Source: Leuctra nigra (taxonomy: Eukaryota > Arthropoda > Insecta > Plecoptera > Leuctridae). Taken from it: 64,000 nt of DNA. Shown in pieces: positions 20,681-31,502 of this stretch (within the stretch, counting starts at the first letter, position 1; each line of letters begins with the position of its first letter). Under the pieces are notes generated by a model. It saw only the letters and a list, made by a program, of their open reading frames with translations. It was not told the origin of the DNA and made no database searches. The DNA lies in contig OW203761.1 in assembly GCA_934045905.1 (NCBI GenBank), positions 28,446,964 through 28,510,963 on the forward strand, in the 5' to 3' direction. Both the position numbers and the translations under genes were made by a program.

Positions 20681-21208
20681 TTTATTAATAGCAATAACTT
20701 AGCAAAGTGGAAATTCGAAATAGGTAACTTCCAATTCTCGAGTTCTGTAAAAGTCATTATTTTTATCATCATCAGACGTCATCCATCCCGCAGTAAGAGC
20801 TCTGTTACATTACGTCATAACATAGCAAAATGTGTAAATTATCAAATAACATATTTTGTTCGTGTAGCAATGTGCACAGAATGGAACTTTGCTCTAGTTA
20901 CATGTTCAACTCCATGCGAAGACCAGAGTTGAGTAATTCAGCAAGTGTTTGGGATGCTGGGAGCATAAATTAATCCAATAAACTTTCCAATGAGCAACCT
21001 TGTTTCCTTCGATCAGCAATAAAACAAACGAACTATGTAATGAAATGCCAAGTCGGAGTTTGTAAATGTTGGTGCTACCATCACGCCACAGACCCGCATT
21101 ACACTCGACAGAATTCATTTCATCCAGATACTTCATGTCAGATCTTTTTGTAGTTTGAATTATGACTTCGATCTTCAATGCCATACAGTTCTGCAAGAAG
21201 TCTTAACA
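20681..21208. other. No gene seen
   Basis: A chance minus-strand ORF of 96 codons (21196-20906) has no recognised motif. Confidence 0.4.
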
Positions 21209-21328
21209 GTGTGTTGTGTCTAATGTCCGTCCGTCCGATCGGGTAGCTCAGTTGGTAGAGCTCTCGCCCGGCAAGTGAGAGGTCCCGGGTTCGAGCCCCG
21301 GTTCGGTCGGATATTTTTCACAACACAC
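21209..21328 (+). mobile_element. 120-bp tRNA-like element with 10-bp inverted ends, copy 1
   Basis: It is bounded by GTGTGTTGTG (21209-21218) and its exact complement (21319-21328), enclosing a complete tRNA cloverleaf. An equally long copy lies inverted at 37367-37486. Shared sequence extends a few bases outside (CATCCnTTCATATCAA on the right). It is likely a small tRNA-derived retroelement. Confidence 0.75.
21237..21309 (+). tRNA. tRNA-Ala(GGC)-like cloverleaf, probably not a true tRNA gene
   Basis: The 73 nt fold fully: acceptor GATCGGG/TTCGGTC with G discriminator; D arm GCTC-AGTTGGTA-GAGC; anticodon stem CTCGC/GTGAG with loop CCGGCAA; T arm CCGGG-TTCGAGC-CCCGG. Box A (TAGCTCAGTTGG) and box B (GGTTCGAGCCC) are good. 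The anticodon would be GGC, which eukaryotes normally do not use for alanine, and base 33 is C instead of the near-universal U. With the repeat context this points to a tRNA-like SINE head or pseudogene. No terminal T-run follows directly, though ATATTTTT lies 2 nt downstream. Confidence 0.5.
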
Positions 21329-21340
21329 ATCCGTTCATAT

Positions 21341-21527
21341 CAACCCATGATTTGCCTGTTCAAAGTCTTAGAAGATGGACTGAAACGAAGGGAATCCCAA
21401 ATTTGAGGTTATAAATCTGAAACTATCTAATTAGTGCTAAACAACCCATCATTTGCCTGTTCGAAGTCTTAGAAGATGGACTGAAACGGAGGGAATCCCA
21501 AACTTGAGGTTATAAATCTGAAACTGT
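21341..21527. repeat. Two-copy direct repeat, ~101-bp period
   Basis: CAACCCATGATTTGCCTGTT at 21341 recurs at 21442, and both copies continue with AGTCTTAGAAGATGGACTGA and a conserved tail. It begins 12 bp after the tRNA-like element. Confidence 0.85.
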
Positions 21528-24500
21528 GACTTCAGTTGTGAACTTGACTTCGACTAGCGTAATGCGTTCTCGTCCCTATAGCAGACACGAACGTCCGACA
21601 TTCAAATCAAATGAAAGCGCATAACAATTTGATACTTCATCGAGATTCGATCCCGAACAGGTTGCTTCTACATGAAATACCTCGTTTACACACGGAGTAG
21701 CCCCAGTCAATGCGTGACTCGAACTTCTTTTCCAGCCCGAGAAACTCCAACTTTGTAGAAATCCACGGGGCGTGCAGAACCTGTTCTCAGTCATTGATCA
21801 AACCTTCCATGCCTCTCTATAATATTCCGATTTTAATTAAATCGATACTGCGTTTTGACGAAACTCCTTGCCTTTTACAACGTCCGACAAACATGATCTT
21901 TATTAGCGAAACATGTCTAGAATCATGAATTAGCAACCATAAAATAGCATAAAAGAAAAGTGTGGCAAATCTTCTGCGATTTGTGTATACTAATTATGCA
22001 TAGTAGCCACTACTAAAAAAATGTACACACATTTAAAATCAATTTGTGATCTGAATAAATACAGACAGGTTTTGTATAGCATGGAATAACACAATCTAAA
22101 ACTTTTTTCATAATTTTTTTTCATAAATTTTATGAATGCTCTTCATAAAATTAGTAAAAAGCAACAATGAAACACAACAATGAACCTATACCAAATGGTA
22201 TTTCATTGTTGTGAGTTTCGATTGTTGTTTGGAAAATTTTTCTATTGTTGAGAATGTAATAATTCAACAAAATAAGTAACAATATATTAACATGGGAAAA
22301 ATAAGCAAAATATCTTAATGATAAGAAGAAAAGTTCGGGAATGGAAAGGTTGAAACCCATACAAGATGGCAAAATAAACCGACTGCAATCAAGGTAGAAA
22401 AATATTACGCATGTGCTAGTATAAGATTTCCAATTAGATTTCTTTAAATATAGCAGTTGCGCTGGCAAATTATTAAATATCACTTCTCCATAGTCAATCC
22501 CACTGTTGATTATTACTTCATAGAAATATATAACTTCATAGAAATTAATATTAAATCACATACTTATCGTTTTAAACTTATTTTGTACTACTTTTAAGAA
22601 GCGGTGTCTTTTCTCTAGTTGATGTCACAAATGAGTGAAGGTTTTATTTGGATGTGATTTGTGTTGGAATATTCGCTTCGGTCGGCTTCCCTCACTTCAA
22701 GGCCAGAGTGTTAGAGTTTTTACACCTTGCCGGCCAAACAGATCGCTGTTTAATCTGGCGCCACCGAGACAATTGGGCGCCAAACGATTCAATCGAAACG
22801 CGTTTTTTTTCTCGAAAAAAAATAGGAACATAATAGTGAAATATCCGTGGAGCTTGGGAAGAAATTGAAAAAACCCGTGGTAAAACTCCCCTCGTCAGTC
22901 GAGGTCGTCGATAAGGTTAATTGACCCCGCACAATGATTTTCTCCCGACACCACGTAGCTAAGTGGTTTGCATAGCCTTCGTTACACAAAGGACCACAAA
23001 AATATTAAGACAAGTATCATTTCAAAATTGTTACGCAAAACCGATTGCGGTCGTATAGTTTTTATGACAGTCCATTTACCAAACATTTACACCTACGTGC
23101 GACCATCAGATTTCAGCGTTGAATTTACATCGATGTGTTCTTTATAACTTGCATTGTTGCGCCATGGAGGCTGATGTAAGCAAATGAGTTTAGGGACGAT
23201 GTGGAATTGTCTTCGAAATGGCAATACAATCAGAAAAGCACAAATAAATCACGCGTTCCCTTAAAAAATTAAACCAATACATTATTTTCAATCAAGGAAA
23301 TATTTTTTCGTGACAACTAATAATAATTGCGATCTATATCAAGGATCAGTGCTCGAACGTAGACCTACGTGTCTGCCACCCAGCAAGCTTCATGGTTCCA
23401 ATCAGGTTGCTAAAACTCCTAGAATAGCGCACCGCACATTACTTTTCCTTAGCAACGCTCATAAATAATAATGTCAGCCAATGAAACAATCAGCAAATAC
23501 TTTGATATGGTATAAGAATTATAAAGTAAAGTACCTACAAACTTTTCTTCGTGGACAATTATACATCACGTCAAATCAGTTCTACAGAAATATTGTTCGT
23601 GAGGCTCTTTAGTTACCAAGAAACAAAATTCAAAGATTCACGACTCTTCTTTGGATTCTTCTCCGAAACTTAAGTCGACTTCACGATCTACAATCTACGA
23701 AATATCATTTTCATAATTAAACCGAAATGGCACGGCCTGTGTCTGTGAGAAGTTGGTCAACTGTGTGAAAGAATATAATTAAATAACATAATTGCGAACG
23801 CGATCTACTTGAAAACGAAATAATACGAGATTTCGTCACGATTGTAAGCATCATGCAGAGCTGAATTAGAGTTTCATTTAGACAAGTCGACTTTTGCAGA
23901 TTCAAAGAGTTGTATTATGTAGTAGTGCTTTTTTTGTTGAAAGATTTGACCACAAAATGTTACAACATGGTTAGTTTAGGATGTGGTTAGCGGAGGACTG
24001 GGTTAAAAAAACTGTATCAGACAAAAGTGAAATGAAATTGGAGACTTTTAGTGGATCAGTGGATGATGATTTGGATGATTGATGAAGAAGCGCGGATTTG
24101 ATTCGTCGTGTTTGGGTTAGGAAACTAAGAAAGTGAGAAGTTGTCACAATCACAGACGCAAAACCTCCGAAACAAATTAAATATATATGACGTCAGAATT
24201 GGAAATCGATCAATAATCTTCAATTGGTTAGCATTCGAATGAAATCTTTCGTGTTTGCGTAATCCGGGATAGAACACAATTTTTCTAATATTCACTTTAT
24301 TTAAATTTACTATGAGTATTAAACATTAAGTATTAATTAATTTACAATGGGTAAGCTACATGTTTTCCTAGAAAAATAATGCAAGCATGAATAATGATGG
24401 ATTACACAATCATAACAAAGAAAACAACAACATTGCAATGTTTTCTAGCTTGTTGGTGCGGATATCATATCACACGCAGATAGCTTGACATGCCCGCATG

Positions 24501-26071
24501 AATCTGTATCTCGACTCTTTTACCACACTGCATCCAATAATTGGATTGCATTATTTTGCGTACAACATACAGCTTTGGCAGACCTCCCAATAGGGGGGTT
24601 CGCTACCACCTGACGCCGCAACCTTGGCGGTCACCTTTGTCAGAGGACAAGGGCAAGGTCGCGGCAAATGGCGTCACCGCGATGATGATATTGGCTCTGT
24701 ACAGGTCGGTACAGGTATCTCATCGCAGTGACATAACTCGTACAATGTCACGGTCAAGGTGCACGCAACAACCAGGCACAACGTGACGCATCACCTGATA
24801 GCTACACGGAATTGTTATTGCATTTGCTTCCGAGAAGATGTCATAAACTTGTCGTTATTCTAATTAACCATCCCAATGGGTATGGAAAACAAGGTCGTTT
24901 ATGAATATTAATTGCTTTTGATGCAATCGCCATTATAATGTGACCATTGCTCTCGTCAATTAAACAATAACACAATATTTATGCATACGATTAAGCGATG
25001 CTACACGTGTCAGATCTTACTCGCAACGAGGGTACTTTTAGCAGTGACTGTACACTGCGTTTCGGTAAAACCGAATGATATTTCTGTCAATGCGTGTTGG
25101 GTCCCACTTGAATGCACGCATCCACGCTTGAAACGCAATTTCAAGGTGAGTGGATATTATCTAGTTGGTTTATTGTTCATCGAAACGCACTACGTAAGTG
25201 AATTCAGCCCTCCGATTCGACTCCGATTCAATTCATTTTCCCCTTTGATTGACAATTGTAGATTTACAATTCAGCGTTACGAACTAGTTGTTCAAAATTT
25301 GATTTGCGTTGCCTTTTCTCAAATAGAAAACTATATCAAGATATTGCAGGTATAAAACAAAATCAACATTGTGTCTAAAATCACACAAATCTTCTTATTG
25401 CAAACATTCTATAGTGTCCATATGCTATGTTATGTATGCATGATATGTTTATCATTGAATTAATAGCATATATATAACATTGTATCTACATGCATATCTT
25501 TAATGTAATATTTATGAGGATAAAGTATGGACCAAACAGACGACATCTTGTCTCCAATGCCAATGCCAAAGACTCCCGAATGTGTCATAATGATCTCGAT
25601 GGACCGCCAACTCGCTTATAAATATTATATCATATGCGAAGAGCCAGAAGGTCGCGCTGTCTTCACCCACGGCTGATTCTGGTAACTGGAGGCCCCAAAC
25701 AAACTAACAAGATTGTTGCATAACTACTTCTAATAACTTAGAAAATGTTGTTATTCTGATTCAATAAAAAACACGAACATTATTTTAAACTAAAGGTAAT
25801 TTGACTTGATAGGTTACACGTGTAAAATAGATTTAAGTCGAGTGTTCAATTAAAATGAGAACATAAAGTAGAAATGAGGCTGCCAATGATAATTGAATTG
25901 AAGGCGGCATAACGAGTGAGCATATATCCACGAGAAATCTCAACCATTTCTTCCCATGTCGGGGTTTTTATACCTTCTTCGAGAGCTCGTTCTCCTTGAG
26001 TCCTCTTACTGTGTATAATTTCATCCTGTCAGTGCAGCTATACACAACAGCCTAGCCTACGTGCATGTGGT
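21528..26071. other. Gene desert
   Basis: About 4.5 kb of mostly AT-rich DNA. ORFs of up to 124 codons (25355 region) lack recognised motifs, splice context or codon bias. A GC-richer block at 24580-24800 was read on both strands and not identified. Confidence 0.4.
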
Positions 26072-26993
26072 TGCGTTGCGTGAAGCTGGACATGGCTACT
26101 TCTGTCGACAAGTGGATGAGTCTGCCACACCTGGCAATGTGACATGTGTCTTACAACCAAGGAGGTTCTATATTCCTTGCTTACAACTGCCAGTGCTGCT
26201 GCTGACGGGGACGCTTGGAACTACAGGCAGGGTTGCCAGGTTGCGTGAAGCGTGGACATGGCTACTTCTGTCGACAAGTGGATGAGTCTGCCACACCTGG
26301 CAATGTGACATGTGTCTTACAACCAAGGAGGTTCTATATTCCTTGCTTACAACTGCCAGTGCTGCTGCTGACGGGGACGCTTGGAACTACAGGCAGGGTT
26401 GCCAGGTTGCGTGAAGCGTAGACATGGCTACTTCTGTCGACAAGTGGATGAGTCTGCCACACCTGGCAATGTGACATGTGTCTGACAACCAAGGAGGTTC
26501 TATATTCCTTGCTTACAACTGCCAGTGCTGCTGCTGACGGGGACGCCTGGAACTACAGGCAGGGTTGCCAGGTTGCGTGAAGCTTGACATGGCTACTTCT
26601 GTCGACAAGTGGATGAGTCTGCCACACCTGGCAATGTGACATGTGTCTTACAACCAAGGAGGTTCTATATTCCTTGCTTACAACTGCCAGTGCTGCTGCT
26701 GACGGGGACGCCTGGAACTACAGGCAGGGTTGCCAGGTTGCGTGAAGCGTGGACATGGCTACTTCTGTCGACAAGTGGATGAGTCTGCCACACCTGGCAA
26801 TGTGACATGTGTCTTACAACCAAGGAGGTTCTATATTCCTTGCTTACAACTGCCAGTGCTGCTGCTGACGGGGACGCCTGGAACTACAGGCAGGGTTGCC
26901 AGGTTGCGTGAAGCGTAGACATGGCTACTTCTGTCGACAAGTGGATGAGTCTGCCACACCTGGCAATGTGACATGTGTCTTACAACCAAGGAG
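26072..26993. repeat. 166-bp minisatellite running into the assembly gap
   Basis: CATGGCTACTTCTGTCGACA recurs at 26091, 26257, 26423, 26588, 26754 and 26920 (period 165-166 bp, near-identical units). The array is cut by the N run, so the true copy number is unknown. The repeated 60-68 codon ORFs are products of the repeat. Confidence 0.95.
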
Positions 26994-27193
26994 NNNNNNN
27001 NNNNNNNNNNNNNNNNNNNNNNNNNNNNNNNNNNNNNNNNNNNNNNNNNNNNNNNNNNNNNNNNNNNNNNNNNNNNNNNNNNNNNNNNNNNNNNNNNNNN
27101 NNNNNNNNNNNNNNNNNNNNNNNNNNNNNNNNNNNNNNNNNNNNNNNNNNNNNNNNNNNNNNNNNNNNNNNNNNNNNNNNNNNNNNNNNNNNN
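26994..27193. other. Assembly gap of 200 N
   Basis: The round size suggests a gap of unknown length, most likely caused by the adjacent 166-bp array. Confidence 0.99.
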
Positions 27194-27752
27194 ATTTGTT
27201 TGACTCTTTGTTCACAGGAAAATTGAATTGACCATTTATACTTAAAGAAATGCGTCTTTCACGCATTTCGAGCGCTCGCTTATCAACGCGCTCCCTGGGC
27301 GTTTCCCTGGTAAAATTAATTTTAAAACAACTCTTTACACTTTAACATTCGACACCAAATATTTGGAAATGCTTGACGAAGAAAAATTGAGACCATAATT
27401 CAGTTTTATTGAAAAAGAATTGCGACACATTTCAGGTCATCACATTTGAAGTGTGTTCCGCACTTGTTGCCTTGTTGCCGGAATAAAGAGGTACCTTCTC
27501 TTTATTCCACAAAATTTTATCTTAAAATCGTCCTATATTTCATTTGCTAATAATGATTGCAGATAGAAACCTTTGCCGCATTCGCATAGTACCGTTGGGA
27601 AATCTTAGTTTTACTCCAGATTAAGCTGCCTTGTTGTGCATGATAATAATCCATCACTGGTTTGCAAGCAGACGTGTTTTTGCTCTCGCACATAGTCTAT
27701 AGATAGTGTTGAACGTTGCCTGAAGATGCTTGCATTCTCTTCAGTTTATGAT
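27194..27752. other. No gene seen
   Basis: AT-rich flank of the gap. Nothing recognised. Confidence 0.4.
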
Positions 27753-27990
27753 TTAGTGGCGCGGTCGCACCAATCAGCCAAGTCGTAACGACACACCTAC
27801 TGTTGTGCACTGTTACTGTGACTTGACTTAAACTGACATTATTACAACATGAGATTTTCGGCTTACACTATCTTATGGAAAATCTCACATTGCTATGACA
27901 TATCTGAATTGAGCTGTGACCCACCCCCACCCACCGTGTACTCCAACTTGCGAACAATATAGGTAAAGCCGTTTACGACTAAGGGTATGT
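27753..27990. repeat. Interspersed repeat C, copy 1
   Basis: Shares an ordered set of blocks with 34997-35235: AGTGG-GCGGTCGC, CAGCCAAGTCGTA, ATTTTCGGC, AATCTCACATTG and a GACCCACC/GGCCCACC block. Similarity is moderate, so both copies are old. Confidence 0.7.
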
Positions 27991-28423
27991 GATTATCGTG
28001 AAATTGGCACAGCATTTTCGGATGATTATTCTGTTAAATTCTCGTGGCGACTCTACAGTCTATAAGCGGCAGAACCAAATTTGATGATTTATATTTTTTA
28101 CGTGTAGTGCGTAGTTGCTAATTTTTTAACCTTAAGGTACATAGTATTTTCAAAATTGCTAGTCTGAATTTAGAACAACTATCGCCAATGGGCTTAGGCG
28201 GTAATCTATGTGTATTCCAACAGAATACACACACGTATTAACGGGTTTAACGTATTAACGGCTGAGAAGTAAAGTCACATCAGGCAGGTTATAACAACAC
28301 CAGTACATTCCATTATTCAAGAGAAACGCGATTATTCCACCTTCAAGTAAAACGACACGTTTTAGCGCAACTTTAGAAACCTGTTATTCCTTTTATAACG
28401 ACAGATACGACATAGTATCATAC

Positions 28424-28504
28424 TTAGGCCCCGTTGTACAATGTCCCGATAAGTAAGATGAAGTTCACTTTGTACAACCGGGCACATTGTACAACCGAGC
28501 CTTA
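28424..28504. mobile_element. Small palindromic MITE (~81 bp)
   Basis: TTAGGCCCCGTTGTACAATG at the left faces the complement of TAAGGCTCGGTTGTACAATG at the right. It is hairpin-forming and non-coding. Confidence 0.7.
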
Positions 28505-28999
28505 GAATGAGAGTGAGTAAGAGTAAGTTTAAAGTACGACAAAATCTGCAAATACTCTAAAGAAATTGTGTTGTCTTTGTTTTATACCAGAATCTTTGTA
28601 ATAATTTTAATTATTAAAGTATACAATTCTCCTGGAGACGTTTTGATAAAAATAAATCTAATGCATTAGCGACGACTGTAAGCTTTCCGTTACAATAAGT
28701 GAATTGAAAAGCATCAAGAATGAACGTTATCCTTGCCTGGAGAATAAAAGCATTTAGTCTAAATCCGCACGATGATAAATGACCTTTTGTGTAATAAAAG
28801 CATTCTCTGACACAGGAACGTGAACCGTGAAGCAAACATACTAGAACCATAACCGTTATTTCATATTTATAGGATTAAATGGATGAGGCTATGTGAAGGT
28901 GTAATATAAAAATACAGTGACACATAATAACTGGTTTCTTAAAAAGTGTAATAAATAATACAAATAAATAATACATTAATATCGCTCTAGAGTTTGTAT

Positions 29000-29005
29000 T
29001 TTATT
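29000..29005 (-). terminator. Poly(A) signal overlapping the stop codon
   Basis: AATAAA on the minus strand overlaps the TAA stop of the gene ending at 29001. It may direct cleavage very soon after the CDS. Confidence 0.45.
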
Positions 29006-31502
29006 CGCAGTCGTACGTCGAGCAGTCGTCGTATCCGTCTGCAGACTTGAGAAACGCTTCCACAACGCCCTGAGACGGCATGACGCGTAGAAACCTGGCG
29101 GCAAAACAAACATGGTCGGTAAAGGAAGAATAAAGAACTGAAAATCACGGAGCTAGTTGGCTTTTAGGTGGTAGCTCCGTTTAGGCCCAGTTTAGATTTC
29201 CTCTGACGATCTTTCTGCTAAATGCTGGTACATGTTATGTTTATAATAATAGTACTCAACCACATTCTTCCCACCATTTTTATTCTTCATCATTAACGTC
29301 CAATTATTATAATTAATCAGTCGTCTATGCATTGTTGCAGAACAGTACGACGTTAAACTCATTAATAAAAATATATGATCATTATCCAAATTCAGTAGCA
29401 AACAATTTCTGAAAATATTCATAATCCCACAAATGGTGGCAGAGGTAGGATTTTATTGTTTTCATTATTATACGATAAGATTTTTTAATGAGTTTTTTAT
29501 TGAAACTCATTCATTGAATGAAATAAAATGAAAACTCATTCAATGAAACTCATTCATTGAAACTCTCAGTTTTATTGTTTGATTTTTTTTATTGTTTTGA
29601 ACTAATTTTATAATAATTACATTCAATGAAGATAATAGGAATTGATTTGAGTGTTTTATTTTTAAGAAACCATTCAAGAATTTAGCTCTTGATAAAAACA
29701 AAATACCGCAATACCAGGTCGTTAAGCGCAAAAAACAAAAGAATGAAAGCTGGCCCGGCTTGACCCGGTTGATCCGGTTATTCTACAGAGCGTTGCTGCC
29801 TGAGCCAGCTTGCTTCATTTCCATTTCCATTCCAATGCTATTGGCTATATTTTCCTCCCTGGTCAATTGTAATTCTGATTGTTACATCCCTATAATTACG
29901 TTTTATCACTGTTGCTTTCATATCTTGTCATTGACGTAAATGTGTAGTGACAGGTGATCAATATTACGAATTGAGAAATATTGGTACAGCATTTGCATAA
30001 GTCATATTAATGGATGTCAACTGAACCCATTTTTATCGACACATTTATCGACATTCTTCGTATAGATGCAAGCAAAATGATCGATGAGATATCGCGAACA
30101 TAACTCACCTAAACAAATCGTTGGCATTATTGTAGTATTGGTTGGTGTGTTTTCCTAGCTGACATGCCGCTTTCTGAAGACACTCTCCTTCAGACACGGC
30201 CCTCCAGACTCTCGAAGTCGCGTCATCAAGAAGGCTGTTGTTCGGATTGTAGAGCTTCTTGTACGGTTTTGACAGGCCGAATGTTGAACTTATTTTTACC
30301 AGAACTGATTTCAGAAGCTCGTAGGTGTAGAGAAATACAATGCCTGCTGAACCATATTAGAAGTTAATTTTATAATGGCATTTATTGATTACAAATGTAA
30401 TAGAACTATTATTCTCATTTAGGTTATTACTATAATAATTTTGAATTAAATATAACCTATTTTATTTTTCGGACTCCTTTCAATTTTCAATTTATCTTCT
30501 CTTGATATTGATTTATTTGAATATATTATTAATTAGCCATCGAACAGCAACATTTCTATTATTAAGTTTATGCTTTGAAAATTAATTGGATGGTAATATA
30601 ATCTTCTCTTTTCCACTAGCCAAAGAGAAGAGCTTGCTTTTAATTACAATATGCATTGTGTTGAGACCTTCTCATGGTTGGAACAGTTACCAACGTCAAA
30701 GAGTATGAGAAGGCATGAAATTCGCCAGTATTTTAATTTATGATGGCATCTGACTAAAAGTCAGAACAAAATTAATAATGTGAATAAAAAGTAATACTTT
30801 TTAATGTGCTCTATTCTGTGGTGAAAAAACAAATTTTTATAAAAGTTTCATCCTTCGAAAACGCGCAACAAGATTATTAATATTTAGTGCACAGCTATAA
30901 TTTTCCGACAAATTGAAAAATGAATGTAGTATTGATTTACAGTTTATAATGGTGACGGCTGTGAGTTTGTGGTTATGACGTAGCAACATTCCATCTGTAA
31001 TATTTACCATACTGACGACACAGATGGTGGCAGAAGCGGGATTAATTAGAATTGTGTAATTCCCAAAGTTCTTTCATCGTTCATCTATTCTAGACTCCTT
31101 TAACTAATTACATCCGTGGCCAAGCCATAAACTCATTTGCTTGATAACAACCATGCCACCAACATGATCTCCGACCGAGCATATATTTGCTCTGGCATCA
31201 CCTTGGGATGAATATGCTAATAATGTCGAACATACCCACAACTCCCACCAGCACCAGAGGCTCGCCGCTCTGCAGTCGATGCTTGACCATGTCAATCGCC
31301 TGCACCAGATACTTCCTCATGACGCCGAACACCTCGTTCACCTTCTCCGCCAGCGCGTCGCTCTGCAGCGGATATGACGTCACACCGTGATACATCGGGG
31401 GCGGTTTGTTGAACACGGCCGTACCGACGTAATGAGGCTGACCTTTCTCTTGAGCACTTGCGAGGCACAGAGTGAGACACAACGACAGAAGAACAAGTAA
31501 AC
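29001..31502 (-). CDS. Unrecognised secreted/membrane protein, 3 exons (5' exon missing)
   Basis: Exons 31502-31236, 30343-30109 and 29094-29001 join in phase: GTGG|GTATGT...TTCAGCAG|GCATTG and TTTAG|GTGAGT...CGCCAG|GTTTC. They give ~198 residues plus an unseen first exon. The 31502 end is an acceptor (CCTTCCAG|GT), so the initiator lies upstream. The N-terminus (LLVLLSLCLTLCLASAQ) is a convincing signal peptide. Then follow KVNEVFGVMRKYLVQAIDMV, a hydrophobic stretch PLVLVGVVGIVFLYTYELL that could span a membrane, and a Cys-containing C-terminus (EGECLQKAACQLGK ... YDDCSTYDCE). The four cysteines of the last 60 residues suggest disulfides. I do not recognise the family; the layout resembles arthropod-specific secreted proteins. 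Phase agreement at both junctions strongly supports a real gene. Confidence 0.78.
29750..29825 (-). repeat. SINE family B fragment (head only)
   Basis: CAGAGCGTTGCTGCCTGAGC and the following CAGCTTGCTTCATT resemble the tRNA-like end of the 20468 copy. The body is absent. Confidence 0.5.

Noticed and set aside
21237..21309. Functional tRNA-Ala gene
   Set aside because: GGC anticodon, C33 and a repeated, inverted-end context argue for a tRNA-like element.
22151..22483. 110-codon minus-strand ORF vaguely like an RT C-terminus
   Set aside because: Only a loose FNNLP...NWKSY resemblance; no catalytic motif and no supporting flanks.
26061..27231. Repeated ~60-codon ORFs and ORFs of X residues
   Set aside because: Products of the 166-bp minisatellite and of the N gap.
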